From assembly GCF_001540865.1 (NCBI RefSeq), contig NC_033622.1, positions 16,786,060 through 16,850,059 of the forward strand: 64,000 nt of DNA. The letters are read 5' to 3'. Source of the stretch: Ananas comosus (taxonomy: Eukaryota; Streptophyta; Magnoliopsida; Poales; Bromeliaceae). The notes beneath the pieces were generated by a model. It was not told where the DNA came from. It did no database searches and was given only the letters and a program-made list of their open reading frames with translations. This document shows positions 34,901-47,215 of this stretch, piece after piece (position 1 is the first letter of the stretch; every line of letters begins with the position of its first letter). A program made the position numbers and the translations under genes.

Positions 34901-36845
34901 ACCGGCGAACAGTTTAGTTTAATTTGCCTTGACCAATTGCCGCAGCGACTTTGTTTGTTCACTCCGCGGAGCCTCCACTCGGTTGACTTACTGATCAGTT
35001 GACTTCACGAGCCCTCATGAAACATATGTATTCTTGTTTTAAGTGTGACACCCTCTGACCGACCGTTCCTAGAATAAGTGGCAAAGAACTTTGTACTTGA
35101 TATCCGAGATTTCAAGTTCGAATTCTAATTAATTCATATTTTCAGCTAAGTTTATTTTTAAATAAATAAAATAAACGAATTAGGTAGCGTGTTATTTATT
35201 TCTAAAAAAAAGAAAAAAAAAAAAGCGTGACACCCTCTGGAACGCATTTTTAGTCCTTTTAGATTATATTTTTGACAATAAAAGGTGAAAATGATGCTAA
35301 GTAAATACATTGTACACTGAAACCACAATTGGAGGATCACATCATCAAGCATTGTCTTTTCTGTGTGTTTATTCGTTTACGTGAAGGGTCGAGGAGCTCG
35401 CAGGTGGCGTGCGCGCTGAGCCGGGCGCAGCTGCAGGACGGGTACGTGGCGTACCCGTGGGAGAGGAAGATGAGGGAGGCGCTGCAGACGGCGGCGCGGC
35501 CGAGCTCCAGCAGGTTCCTCTCGGCGCTCATCCTCCCCCGGGCGCTCGACCCCGCCGCCTCGCGCTACAGCTCCCTCGACGACACCCTCGCCCGCGCCGA
35601 CGCCTGGCTCCGCTCTGCCCAGGCCTCCGGCGTCCCCATCGTCTTCACCAACGTCCAAACCGAAGCCCTCCTGACCAAGGTAGGTTCCTACGAACTAATA
35701 CATGTGTATGTCCTAGTTCTATAATTCGCATTATATCCACAAATCGGATGCTTATACGTTGACCTTCCGCCCCCCCCTGCATGCATGATCTACTTGTGCA
35801 GATATCAGGGGAGACGGCCTCCGCGACGGTAAACTCGGGATCGTTGGCCGACCTCTCCAACCTCGCGAATGCCAGCCTGTACGGCTTCGAGGACTACCAC
35901 GGCGTCGACATCGGAGTCGTGAAGGCCGTTCGGCTCTGGTACGCCCCTGCCGCCGGAGAACTGGCGGTGGAGATTAGGCTTCGGAGCGGCGACACAAAGC
36001 TGGGCTTCGCCATCGGCCGCACCGAAGAGGTCCGTCCCCCTAGTTCTATCTAGCTAGTTTGTCTTGGATTGAAATCAAACTTTAGAGACTGATTAAGTTG
36101 CTACACTTGTGGCCGACAATATATCAACTTTCAAACACTACCTACCTGCCATCTACTGATTGATAACCCCGTAGTGATTAGTGATGCTTAAATCTTATCA
36201 TCGGGAACGAAGCTCGAACCATTCTGTTTTTTCTTTTCTGTGTTTTCTTCACAGGGTTTTATCTACATATCTTCTGTGACCGATGATGACGGCCAAGACG
36301 GCGGCGAGGTCCCCTCAATGCGATCGGGGCTCAGAGATCGCTACAACGAAGCGAGGCGCGCGTCGAAGCTCCTCGTGATTTCGCGGGTGTCTGGCGAGAA
36401 GGTGCTCCCCTGGATGGTATCGTCGTCGGGAGCCGTCCGCTGCTTCGACACCATCTCCCTCAGCCAGAAGCTCTCATTGCACCGCCACGCCCTGTGCCCC
36501 ATCCTCCTCCACCTGCTCGCGTGGGAAAAGCCCGTCGTCAGCAGGGTGGTGGCACGGGCCCTGTCGGTGCAGCCGCCGCCGTCGGAGCTACCACTGAGCT
36601 TAGTCCCCACACCTGCTGCTGCCGAGTCTCAGCTAGGGTTGTTAGACACCGCAGCGTGGGAAAAGCCCGTCGTCAGCAGGGTGGTGGCACGTGCCCTGTC
36701 GGTGCAGCCGCCGCTGTCAGAGCTGCCACTGAGCTTAGTCCCCACACCTGCTGCTGCCGAGTCTCAGCTAGAGTTGTTAGACACCGCAGGGAACGTGTCC
36801 TTCAGATTTCATGATAACTCCCCGCCAAATAGTAGCTGGGTCTAA
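31949..36845 (+). CDS. Conserved plant protein of unknown function
   Basis: Four exons join in phase: 31949-32279, 35387-35679, 35802-36029 and 36255-36845, giving 480 residues with the start used here. Conserved-looking blocks are AAKRRYVLRSIHDPNYAVRF, SSQVACALSRAQLQDGYVAY, GVPIVFTNVQTEALLTKISG, NLANASLYGFEDYHGVDIGV, KLGFAIGRTEEGFIYISSVT, KLLVISRVSGEKVLPWMVSS and GAVRCFDTISLSQKLSLHRH. I recall this combination from plant proteomes as uncharacterised and assign no activity. The N-terminus is uncertain: coding-like sequence appears in all three frames between 31875 and 32100, and another ATG (MEAAHSCGRG) lies at 31875. Intron 1 is 3107 bp, AT-rich, with a SINE-like insertion. The last exon carries a 45-residue tandem duplication (residues 373-417 and 418-462). 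It is convergent with the IRKI-like gene. Confidence 0.72.
34205..34330. repeat. Local shuffled repeats in intron 1
   Basis: Short units (TTTACACACGCTTTTGGATG, GATAGAAATGCTTTTTTATA) recur two or three times in mixed order within 130 bp, indicating local tandem duplication. Confidence 0.7.
35058..35226 (+). mobile_element. SINE-like retroelement with target-site duplication
   Basis: The 13-bp sequence GTGACACCCTCTG occurs immediately before (35045-35057) and after (35227-35239) a roughly 170-bp body that ends in an A-rich tail. The body contains GTTCGAATTC, which fits the RNA polymerase III B-box (GWTCRANNC), and a weaker A-box-like TGGCAAAGAAC upstream. This is the structure of a tRNA-type SINE. 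At least eight related copies lie in the window on both strands. It sits in intron 1 of the unknown gene, same strand. Confidence 0.8.
36519..36788 (+). repeat. In-frame 135-bp tandem duplication in the last exon
   Basis: Copies 36519-36653 and 36654-36788 differ at only a few positions. Each encodes 45 residues starting AWEKPVVSRVVARALSVQPP. Because 135 is a multiple of three, the frame is kept. Confidence 0.95.
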
Positions 36846-37774
36846 AGGAACAGGGACTTTTCTGTAGTTGTACATTTTCAATGTACATGTGTGTTAAAGC
36901 GAGCTTCTGTTTTTAATACCTAGCTTAATTTAATTACTCCTTGTTTTTTATGTTTACAGGACATACACATATATCATCACTAAAGTGAATTAATTGTAAA
37001 TTGAATGTCTTATGCAGGTGCTGGAATGACCTAGTTAGCCGAGTTACAGAACTAGTGATGAGCTATTATTATATGTGAATACCATATTATTCTCTTTACC
37101 AATGCTCTGTTACCGAAATTAAGCAAAAGTGAAAAAAAGCCCATGTGCTATTCCAGGAAACTTCAGATTTTCTACCTGACGAGTTGAGGGAGAATGCAGT
37201 ATCAGGACATTACAGAAACTTATCAACAAATTTCTTATCAAAATTTCGCTATCAAATCTTCTAATGCTTCATCCCAAGATTGAACGCCGCCGCGCTGACC
37301 ATACCATGCCGTTCCGACAGAGTATCTGCACTATATGATCTCAGTACCCATAACACGGCTCAGACTAACACCCTGACACACATGAACAATATCCAAATCA
37401 AACAAGGAAGCAACTATGAAAGGATAACTAATTAGACAAACAAGCCTGTAAATTGTACAAGAGCCTCCTCTAGCCGATGATATGTTACAACTTTGGCACA
37501 CGAAGAGCAACAAGGTATTCTGTATCATTTACCATATTGTCCTCACTCTACAAGACTATAACACTCCAATTGGTTACAAATGCTAGTCAGCTGAAGTACC
37601 ACACTTTCCAGTTTCTGAACATACGAAAGAACAGCACAAATGTTAAATTCTTTTTCCCTCACAACTATACCCAATAGAAAAAGAAACAAGGGGGGAAAAA
37701 ATTACAGCATGGGGATCAAACACAGATTAGAGGCCGCTAGATGTGGTGGTGATGAAGTCAATGGATGCGAGTTA
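36846..37774. other. Convergent intergenic region
   Basis: This holds the 3' UTRs of the two tail-to-tail genes. No coding region is seen on either strand. Confidence 0.6.
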
Positions 37775-40754
37775 CTAAGCCATGGAATGGTACCTGCAGA
37801 GAACCCTGCATCTAAGCACCCTATCATGGACATAAAATCCGGGCATTACCATGATCTTTACTTGATCGGGGGCCCGCGCTCTGTCCCTACTATCTAAGAG
37901 AATGTTCTCCATATAGATAGGGTCGAATTGTCGATCCTCGTCAACCCGCAATATCACCAAGGGCGGGTTGAATGAAAAGGCCAGCAAATGGAGCAACCAA
38001 ATACATTTAGCCGCTACAAAGAAGCACTGGAGAAGCTGCTCCGGCCAAGGCCGACACCAATTTAGAGCGGAAACAATGCAATTCATCTTTTGATCACAGA
38101 ACCTACTGAAGTCCTCACTGTAAAACTTTGTCCCCTTTTGTAATACTTCATTCCAACTCAAATTCCTAAGTGCGACGAAAGCCGAGAATTTCTCTTGGCG
38201 ATCTTTCTTGGGGTCCAAAAATTTTGGGGAGCCATTTGTCTGGAAAGTGCAGTTTTCAAAGTCCTGATAGAGAGATTGGTTTATGAGAGCTTCCAAATGA
38301 TACAATACGCCCTTCGAGTACTTGTTGCTCGGCGTAATCTGATGTGGATGGATAAGCAAATTTAGCTTCTCTAGCAGATCGCAGTCGGCTTCTTCGATCT
38401 GGTGGATAAGTGCTTTGCAAAGGTGCTTCACGGAAAGCCTAGCTTCTGAGACTATCTGCAAGAAGCCCTCGACCATCACTTCACGGCTCACGGGCATGGA
38501 ATTGTCAATGCTGCCGCCTATGGACTTTGTTCTCCTCGAAATGTAGGGCTTATCCGGAAGCTGGGTGCTATTATTATTTGCATGAACTGCTTGTTTCAGA
38601 GCCTTCTTTAGTTCTTTACAGTGCGATTCCAAGCTCACTAGCTTGTCTGTTAATTCTCCCAGTGAAGATTTCATCTCTGTGACCTCTCTAAGAGCAGCAT
38701 CCCTATTCTCATTGGCCTCAAGCAACTCTTTCTTTAAGGATTCAATCGAAAAAACTCCCCATTCCTTCAAAAGCTGGGACATGTTCTCGGACTCTGCAGC
38801 ACTTGGTGAAGTATTTGGTTTCGGTTTCTTCTTTGATTTAGGGAACAACCAAGAAAGGATCGGCCCCTTGTGCTTTGCATTTGACTGCGTGGATGGCTGA
38901 ACATTGGGGAAAAATGTCACTTTTGTATTGTTGTCCTTGAGGTTCTTGTAATCGCTCTCTGGTCCCCTACTGATTGTGGCCGGCTTGCACGTATTGCATG
39001 TCGTGACTGGTTTAAAGTCACCTGAATTGGTCCTCCTACTAGAAGACCTTACGATGCTATTACTATCAGCCGAAGGAGCAGTTTGCAAGGGGACAGTGTG
39101 GTTTATGCATGAGGTTCTGTTTGACAAGGGCTCACTTGGAAAACAAATCTGCGACTCACTAAAATTACTTGCATTTTTGAAATCCGAGGAAACTGATTCG
39201 TCATCTCCACCTTCTCCTTCCAACCCAATACCACTCCAAATTTCCGATAAGCTGTGGTTCTCTGGACGGATGTAGTTTAATGCAGGTAAGGGTTCCTCTT
39301 CATAACTCTGTCGAATATACCAACAGAACCAGAAGGAAAATAAGAGAAAAAAAGGAATGAAAATTTGTCACTATGAACAATTCAATGTAGATTATTAGTT
39401 TATATTTCGGCAGATGCATCTCTAATCAACATGGATCTGTAACAAGCCCTGTATCTATTTTAGGATTCTGAAACTCTATTTTACACATTACTTAAAAAAT
39501 AAAAACAGAAAGAAAAACAAAAAAAGCTTGCATCACATGAATCAAGGAGGAGCGGCATGCTGACCGTTAGAAGCAAAGAATGCTGAATGAAGAGTGCATG
39601 TTTACTTCTAATTTTGGCGGACAAAGCTACAAAACAAGTCGACAGTTCTAAACCATTCAATTCGTGTCAATATCCCATCGATATCATTTTTTCTTGAATC
39701 GAGGTACAAATGTATAAAATGTTTCTTCTCAAGAAGTTCCAAGTAAAGCATGAAAGCAGGATTAATTAAAAGTCATGCAAAACTAAAAGGGTTTTCTACC
39801 TTAGCCGATAAGTGTTCTCCCCTAGAAAATATTAACACAGGTAGAATGAATCCCAAGAGAAGCAAAAGGTGAGAGGGCTAGTCACGACTATCGGACCTTA
39901 CAATTTTGGTTTTTCTCACTGTTATTTTACATAAATACGATTGATGTTGGATCCGCCGAGTTCATGAAGAACCTCCACAAATAAGATCAGCCCAAAGTAG
40001 CATGTAAACATGCAGCACCCTGACAAATTTAGGGCGCCGCGCGGCGCCGACACATATAGCATCAAATAGCAAACCTAGAACATTCAACTGCATAATGAAC
40101 GAAGGAGAAAATGAAAAAAGAAGCTAAAACGCCAAAAATTCAATGGAGAGAAAACTTGCCCCAGAAATGTAAATCCCAGGTTTAGTTACTCCTAGAAGTA
40201 AGGTTTTTTTTTTTTTTTTTCTTTTTTATTTCTTTTTTATCAAAATAATAATTACAGAGAAGTCCTAAACTGACAAATTACAAACAGAGAGAAAATTCCC
40301 AAAAACGATTGCGTAGTAATAAGCGGAAGGAAGGTAAATTGACCTCACAATTCCACCACAAACCCACCATAAATCGCAAAACCCAGCAATAAAACGGAGA
40401 AATCCCCAACAAGTTGCCACCTTTACCAGAGAAACGCAATCCCCCGACCCCAAAAGCCAAAACCCAGAAGCGAATTATAGAATGGCGGGGTTAAAATAAA
40501 ATATATGTAAAAAAAAGAAAAGAAAAAGTCAAAGAGCTCACCGGGGTGAAGACCGGGTACTCCTCGGCGGAGAACTGGTTGGGAACCCTAGAGAGCGAGG
40601 GGGAAGCCCCGTTCGGGAGCCGCAGAAGCGCGGGGCTAGAAGCGCTCCCGTGGAGAAGCGCGGCGTGGAGGGCCCTGAGCTCCACGGCTTTGGCAATGGC
40701 GGCTCGGATGTCCTGGCGCTGAACCCCAGACGCAGAACCCGTCGAAGAAGCCAT
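37775..40754 (-). CDS. IRKI: IRK-interacting / GIL1-like protein (DUF641 family)
   Basis: Two exons on the minus strand, 40754-40542 and 39307-37775, joined in phase 0, give 581 residues. Exon 1 has the family start RQDIRAAIAKAVELRALHAA and FSAEEYPVFTP; exon 2 opens SYEEEPLP. A coiled coil runs about residues 247-312 (LLKEWGVFSIESLKKELLEA onward). The conserved DUF641 region follows, with VEGFLQIVSEARLSVKHLCK (about 350-369), FENCTFQTNGSPKFLDPKKD and FVALRNLSWNEVL, then a hydrophobic stretch AAKCIWLLHLLAFSF. Arabidopsis relatives are IRKI, a partner of the receptor kinase IRK, and GIL1, required for light-dependent loss of gravitropism. The 1234-bp intron and two-exon plan fit the family. A CT-rich leader (GA on the plus strand at 40859) precedes the start. 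Confidence 0.9.
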
Positions 40755-40858
40755 TGCTGCAGAGAGATGTGGGAATCCGATGACGGAGGTTGAGCTCTCG
40801 AGAGAGATTGGTGCTAGTACTAGTGGTGGTGGTAATGGTAATGGTAATGGTCATATCC

Positions 40859-40882
40859 AGAGAGAGAGAGAGAGAGAGAGAG
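40859..40882 (-). repeat. (GA)n microsatellite in the IRKI-like leader
   Basis: Plus-strand (AG)n about 105 bp upstream of the start codon, so a CU run in the transcript. Compare the GA/CT runs near the starts of the bHLH and GNA1 genes. Confidence 0.85.
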
Positions 40883-41029
40883 GGAGGGAGGGAGCGTGTG
40901 TGTTGGGATTCTGGAAATCTATGAAGCGTTCGGGGGGTAAAAACTAAAAAGGGTGAGTGGAATGATTTGTTTATTTATTTATTTATTCATTCAGGGAAGG
41001 AGAAGCGCACTTGTGTAGCTTTTTAAGTG

Positions 41030-44000
41030 CTCTGTAAAAGCATTGAGCAGAGCATTCGAAACTACAGGTGGGCACACCACTCATAATAGTGAACCACCTT
41101 TTCCTTTATGCTCTTGCCCCCCCGCCCCCCTGTACTCATTTAAGAATACGAAATTTGTGACACAAAATTTGGGTAAAATTTTATGCTTGAATTCGGTTTT
41201 TCTTTTTATTTTTCTGAGAGTACGAGTACGAGAGGGTCCAGTGATGAGGTTGCATATCAATGGCACAGTAACTTATTGGGTTCTTCTTGCTGGGAAAAGA
41301 GAAGCGTCTTATCAATGCATGACATGTGAGAAGAGAAAAGGACAATTGGTAAAGAGCGAAGGGAATCTTCTTCTTCTTCTTCTTCTTCTTCTTCAAGATG
41401 AGAAGGAACCAACTTTTTCTTTTTCTCTTCTTTAAGCAGCTTTAGTTTAGTCTTCTAATTTTATTAGCTAAACTAAGCATTAGGTGGGGAGTAATGTTCT
41501 AATAACTTTGTTGACAAAAACAAGCATTAAATGTTTGGGACCAAAGGGTAAAGGCAAGAGTAGGTTTGATCTTTGGTTACATCACATTCACATTATTGCT
41601 GCGATTAGCACTGGGGGTGGGTAAGTTCACTATCACAGAAGAGAGCTTTGGCTTGTTTCTCTTTATTTTGTAGCAACTTGTGTGATGGATTTTAGTTTGC
41701 AGGGCTTGGATGTTATCATTATCAAACCAACTAATGTTGGCAAAAAGTTGTTGGCCTTTGATTCTTTGTCCAGCTAGGTGTTGTAGCAGGCTCACTTTTG
41801 CACCACTGATTTACTTCAGCTTTCAATCTTGTGTTAAGAGGGGATAAAAAATCACCATATGGTGAAGTTATTTTATATAGTTCTCATGGTATAATAGCTG
41901 TAAGAGTTTACACATTTTTCAACAGTAAAATTTGATTAATTAAAATAAATAGGAAGAACTTAATAGTAAAACTTGAAATATATTATTGAAGATTAAAATA
42001 GAAAATATATATATATATATAGTGAGTGTGGGAGAAACAATTAAGGCTAGTTGAAGGCAACAAAATTGGCAATAAATTATGAAACCCTAGGCATTTTGTC
42101 TCCACGCAGAAAAGAAACAAAAACTCCACCTACAAGAGCCAAAAATCGGAAAGCCACCTGCAACCAACGCAGCTCTTAGTAAAGCTCAAAGCGAGCCCCG
42201 AGGATCCCTGTTTGTTCACATCTATTTGTAATTGCAGTGAAATTGGACGTAGCCATATATGCACTATCCTCAAAAACGAAAAGGAGGTTGGTTTAAAAGC
42301 AAGAGCATTTGCTTAATTACAAAGCAGAACCAGATTAATGTGTACATCGATCCTATTGGGGTGTTTGAATATTATTGTATCCTTACTTTCTTACGATTAA
42401 TTAATTTAGCTCTTCGTCAGGGCAAATTGATTGTTAATTATTACAGTTAGAACATTCTGATAGCGAGTCCAAGGAGAGCATCGTTGGATTGTTCATGTGC
42501 AGAAGATGTGACAAATTAACAATGGAGAAAATAATAAAGATTCGTGATTACGGGATCACAAATAGATGGCAATGAAGCGGGTTAGAGGAGTGGGTCCAGG
42601 TTCATCTCTATACATGCCCTATTTACAATTCCCCATCCTAGTCCATCTACTCTCCATTTTGTATTCACCCTTATTATTTCGCTCAATAATAAATTGAAAA
42701 TGGCACCTTATGTCACGGACTAACTTGAAAACACATACATATGACGAAATTAATGCAAAACTATGAGTGCTAGGTTCTATGTTTTTTTTAAAAAAAAACT
42801 ACGGAATAATTAAGTACAATATATAAACTATATAGAAGCAAAATAAATAATAGGTAAAGAGAAGGGAGCATCTTTCAGTCCTCGAAGAAATCATTACCTC
42901 TAAGAAACACTCTAACCAACAATGAAATGTCTCCTCAACCAATAAAACCTAATTAAACTGACGATGCTAAAGCTGGAAGAGATTGGATGTTGTGTTGGAA
43001 CAAATAATTTAAATCTGTGAACATCTGCATCTGCATCTGCTTGTCAATTTATTGTTCTGTGGTCTTTGGTGCCCACACAAAGTTAAGCCCATCTAATTTC
43101 CACTTTTTGTGGTGCTCCAAGAAGTGGCCAGTAGCGTTCCAAAAGGAAGTACTTGCCAGCGAAAGGTGGAGGCCTGCATGTATAGAATCTACTCTCCTCT
43201 CCCAAAATTTCACTGCGTTCGGCAAGGCCCACATTTGCGAGTTCGGCAATGTTGACTTACAGGCTATGTATCACGAATATTTTCATAAGTCTCATGCGTC
43301 CGTGTCGAACGCGCTCGCGTCTGTGTCAGACACATGTGTCTGATATGGACACTTTTTTGACGCACGTTAAATGCCGATCCATAGTGTAATACAACTAAAA
43401 ATATGTATATACATGTTTTTATTTTATTTTTTCTATGTATATGTAATGTAAGATGATAAATATTTTAGTTTTTTTTTATAAATACATATAATTTTTTTGA
43501 CAATATAAATAAATTATGTAAGGTAGAAAATTTCTTTTCTTAAAATATATAAATTATTAATGAAAATTTTATTAATTTTCATCCGTATGAGAAATATAAT
43601 AATATTTTATCAAAATTAATATTTTATATATAATAAAAATATATTATTATATTAATAATATTATATTTTATTAGCGGCGTTCATGTCGTGTTCGTGTCCT
43701 AATTTTTTGAAATCTGTCGAATTGTGATGTTCGAGTCGTGTCGTGTTCCATGTCACGTATTAGTGGCTGTGACGCCTCGCTTATAGGGACCAGCATCCTA
43801 CCCTATTACCAGGAGTCGGGTTGGATCGAGTCATATTCGAAATAGTGAAAGACTGAATTGGATCCAGTTATGTTCGATGTAGTGTAAGGTTGGATTGGCC
43901 AAGTTACAGTCAAGACCCGTGGACGCTATGTGAATTAGTTTTAAATTTCTAACAGCTCGAGTTTTTTGATTTAATGATTCACGCCAATGATCCATCAAAT

Positions 44001-44420
44001 AGTATCAGAACAGAGGCCAAGGATTCGATTCCGATATGCTGTGAATTTGTACAGGTGCTCTGAAGGGATTGTTGGCTTCAAAGAGCCCCGCCATGTGGTG
44101 AGAGGCTAGATTGCGCCAAATTATGTTTCAAGTGGCGTTAAGCTAATTGGGCCAACTATCCAACAGGCAAGGCTAGGGATGCAAATGGGCAGTTCCCCCG
44201 CCTTCCACTCATACTACCAAAATCTCGCCCCGCCTCCCGCCCTGAATCATAATATCACATAATCCATCCTGCCTCATAATCTACCTACCGTAGGAGCCCC
44301 GAATCCGTCCCGCCAACTATTAACTTTTTTTACAAATTATAATATTATTAATACTTTGTAAAATATAAATTAATAAAATTTTTAATATAATGAATAATAT
44401 TACCAGGTTATATATATAGA
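41030..44420. other. Intergenic DNA with decayed repeats, no gene seen
   Basis: Contents: a (TTC)n run at 41367-41394; a moderately GC-rich stretch at 43070-43260 with an open but unrecognised frame; a degenerate 'gtgtcagacacatgtgtctga' region at 43320 whose partner words recur near 43680-43770; and a block at 43790-44060 ending in ATAGTATCAGAACAGAGGCC, which resembles an LTR-retrotransposon primer-binding region but has no matching LTR. No intact coding region. Confidence 0.4.
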
Positions 44421-44645
44421 ATTATGTTACTATACTATTGATAGTAGCAAGTGCTTGCTGTTATCGAGTTTTCGGCCATTGGGTGAAATGATGTGCGGTT
44501 AGGATGATAATGGTGTTCTAGGGTTGAGTGGGTGGTTGGTTGAATAGTATAATCTAACGGATGGAAATAGTCAAAAGAAAGATCTAACGGGCAGAAAACT
44601 CGATAGTACCAATAGCTTGGTACTATCAATAGTATAATAGCCGGA
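44421..44645. mobile_element. Short MITE (TACTATTGATAGTA-type ends)
   Basis: Ends are inverted: TTACTATACTATTGATAGTA on the left and its approximate reverse at the right (TACTATCAATAGTATAATAG). The middle carries 'gggttgagtgggtggtt' and 'gatctaacgg', as in the related copies at 53702, 57464 and 62815. No coding. Confidence 0.65.
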
Positions 44646-44928
44646 TTACATATATATAAAATTAATAATATTAATTATAAAAATAAAAAATATGTCTTGA
44701 AAATTATTTTTTATTAAACTGTATCAAACTGTATTGAACATTTATTCTATTTTTGATACGTAGTTTAATGTTGATCCAAACAGCAAGAAGAGAAAAAAAA
44801 AAAAAACTTGAAAAATTTTCACATATGCTTAAGCACGGGGCTCGCAAAACCATGCACGTAGGCCCACTGAAGGAGTCAATAGAGTTGCTCAACAAGCCCT
44901 TTCAAAAGGGCTTAGAGCTAAACATATA

Positions 44929-45576
44929 GGTCCATTTGGTTCGGAGGATAAGCAGGGATAACGAAAGTTATCCCCGCTATTCCGCCAAACAGAATGATAT
45001 TTTATTGGAATATTTTATTCCGGTCAAATCTTACTATTCCCGGTTATTCCGAAATAGTAAGAATTTTGGTGGAATAGTACTATTCCAATACTTAATTTTA
45101 AAGTTAATTAAAATTAAATTATATTTTATAATATATTATTTTTATTATAAAATTATTAATTGTACTATATTAATATATATTATTTATATTTAAATATTAT
45201 AATAAAATTTATAATAAATTATATTTAAATATTATAATAAATTCTTTTTATTAAAATTTAAGTTTAAGTAGAAATTTTTAAAAAATTTATAAATTTATTA
45301 TAATAAATTATTTTTATTAATTGTTCCCACCCTTATTCTTATTTTAAAATTTTAAAATTTAAATTTTTAAAATTTATAATTTATAATCTCAAAATTAATA
45401 AAAATAATTTATTATAATAAATTTTTCATCTTACCTAACAAAATGCTATTTTTTTTTATTCCCAGGAATAATTCAATTATCATCCAAACGCAGAATTGAT
45501 ATAATCCCCGCTTATATCTTAATTTATACCTATCTCTGGAATAGTCACTTTTTGTTTATTTCCGAACCAAACGATA
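44929..45576. mobile_element. MITE with GTTTGGTTCGG-type inverted ends
   Basis: Left end GGTCCATTTGGTTCGGAGGA; right end, reversed, CGTTTGGTTCGGAAATAAAC. The interior is about 80% AT. Plant hAT and PIF-type MITEs often have such ends. A partial second copy (GGCTCCGTTTAGTTCAAGGG) lies at 45771-45895, cut off where unrelated sequence begins. Confidence 0.6.
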
Positions 45577-46962
45577 TCTAATTAAAGCATTGTATATTTT
45601 ATAACATTACAATCCAGGGTTAAATTAGATTACTTTTTTGGATTTTTTTTAATTTTTTTGAAAACTATAGGACGTCCATTATGAAAAAAATAGTTTTAAT
45701 TTAGATAGGTAACATCATGAAACATACATCAAAAAATTAATATATAAATATTATAAATCTAAATCTAAGGCTCCGTTTAGTTCAAGGGATAAGCGGCGAT
45801 TACGAAAGTTATTCACACTATTCCGTCAAACGGGATAATTTTTTGTCGAGGTATTTTATTCCGGTCAAATCTTGTTGTTCTCGGTTATTTCAGACGCTAG
45901 ATTTCCAACCATGGGGGATAGGGTTGTGTGCTGCCGCACTGTACATGAAGTTGGGACCGGTGCTCGGAGATCATGTTCTTGCAACCGCTCTCAGCATCTG
46001 ATCTTCAAGTTAATTTGATGATCTTTCCCGAATAGCTACGCCCACGGTTCAATGAAATGATAGGTTTTTGTGTGGAGATCTGGCAAAACAAACATTCTCG
46101 CAAGCACAATGAGGCAATTGAATAATTATTTGTTTGAAACTATTTTTATGTAAAGCTGAATTTTAATTTTCTTTGCTGCTGCTGCTACTGATCCAGTGAT
46201 CCATTCCAAGTTTCCAAATATTGCTGCCACATTCCTAATTAGTTTACAACTATATAGATGATTTTTTGTCAGGAGTTTTGAGTTTGCCTAAAGCTTAATT
46301 TATTATATATTATTTATAAGAAGAAATCCACAACTGTAAATATCATCTAAGGGTATGTTTCTTTCAACGTAAGTAAACTTTGGGTGAAAGTGGACTTTCG
46401 GTTGAAGTGGAGTTTAAGTGGTGCATTCTTTTGTGCTTCTTTAAATTCAAATTCCGAGATTAACATTTCCATTTATAAAAACCAATAAAGAGGTGACACG
46501 TGCGCATAAAACTTATTCTTATATATGATTAATTCCACTGTACCTTGTTATATATGTAGGTATATGTTATCAAGCGATCGGTTGAGCTAAAGGAGACACG
46601 AATAAAAATAAAAATAAAAATTAATTAATATTTGAAATGCTTACAAGTTATAAGTTTATGAGTAATGAGTACAGAATACTTCTAAAGTATACGGAACATT
46701 TATTTTCATATTATTCTGATAATAGAGTATTCGAATTAATAACCGGCATCATTAAATATAATTTAAATTATTTAAAATTTTTAAATATTAAATTATTTAA
46801 ATAATTTAAATTATATATTCAATTATATTAATTATCAATTTGAATATATGATAGTCAAATATAATACTAAAATAAATGCCAACCTTTACTTTGAGAAATA
46901 ATCGAGCTCTAATTCACAATAATAACAAGTATTAAAAAAAAGTCAAGCGCAGCCGCGCGCGG

Positions 46963-47046
46963 GCCACCCACGTACGCACACGTACCTCAACCAAATTGAC
47001 ACGCGCCACCCACGTACGTACACATTCCCCAACCAAATTGACACGT
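46963..47046. repeat. 42-bp tandem repeat, two copies
   Basis: Units begin GCCACCCACGTACG at 46963 and 47005 and share CAACCAAATTGACACG. This is a GC-rich patch in AT-rich DNA, with CACGTACG and ACACGTGC motifs. Confidence 0.8.
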
Positions 47047-47124
47047 GCTAGCTTATATGTATGTATACTATTTAGGCCACATATAATTCCTAAGTAATCA
47101 AAGATTAAAAAAATTATATGCATA

Positions 47125-47215
47125 CCTAAATTTATTTACATTTCCAGCTAAATTTATTTCTAAATAAAATAAACGAAGCGGGTAGCGTGCTTTTTATCTC
47201 TCTAAAAAAAAAAAA
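47125..47215 (+). repeat. SINE-like element, 3' part
   Basis: Contains the conserved 3' half (CAGCTAAATTTATTTCTAAA, AACGAAGCGGGTAGCGTGCT) and a poly-A tail at 47201-47213. The promoter half is absent. Confidence 0.6.

Noticed and set aside
35377..35762. Long Arg/Pro/Gly-rich open frames overlapping exon 2 of the unknown gene
   Set aside because: They are other-frame and antisense products of a GC-rich exon; the frame that splices in phase with conserved neighbours is the real one.
43017..43343. A 108-codon frame in a moderately GC-rich patch
   Set aside because: No recognisable domain, the frame starts in a repeated 'catctg' run and ends in degenerate repeat sequence.
43790..44060. Possible LTR with primer-binding site (ATAGTATCAGAACAGAGG)
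   Set aside because: No second LTR, no polypurine tract and no retroelement coding found.
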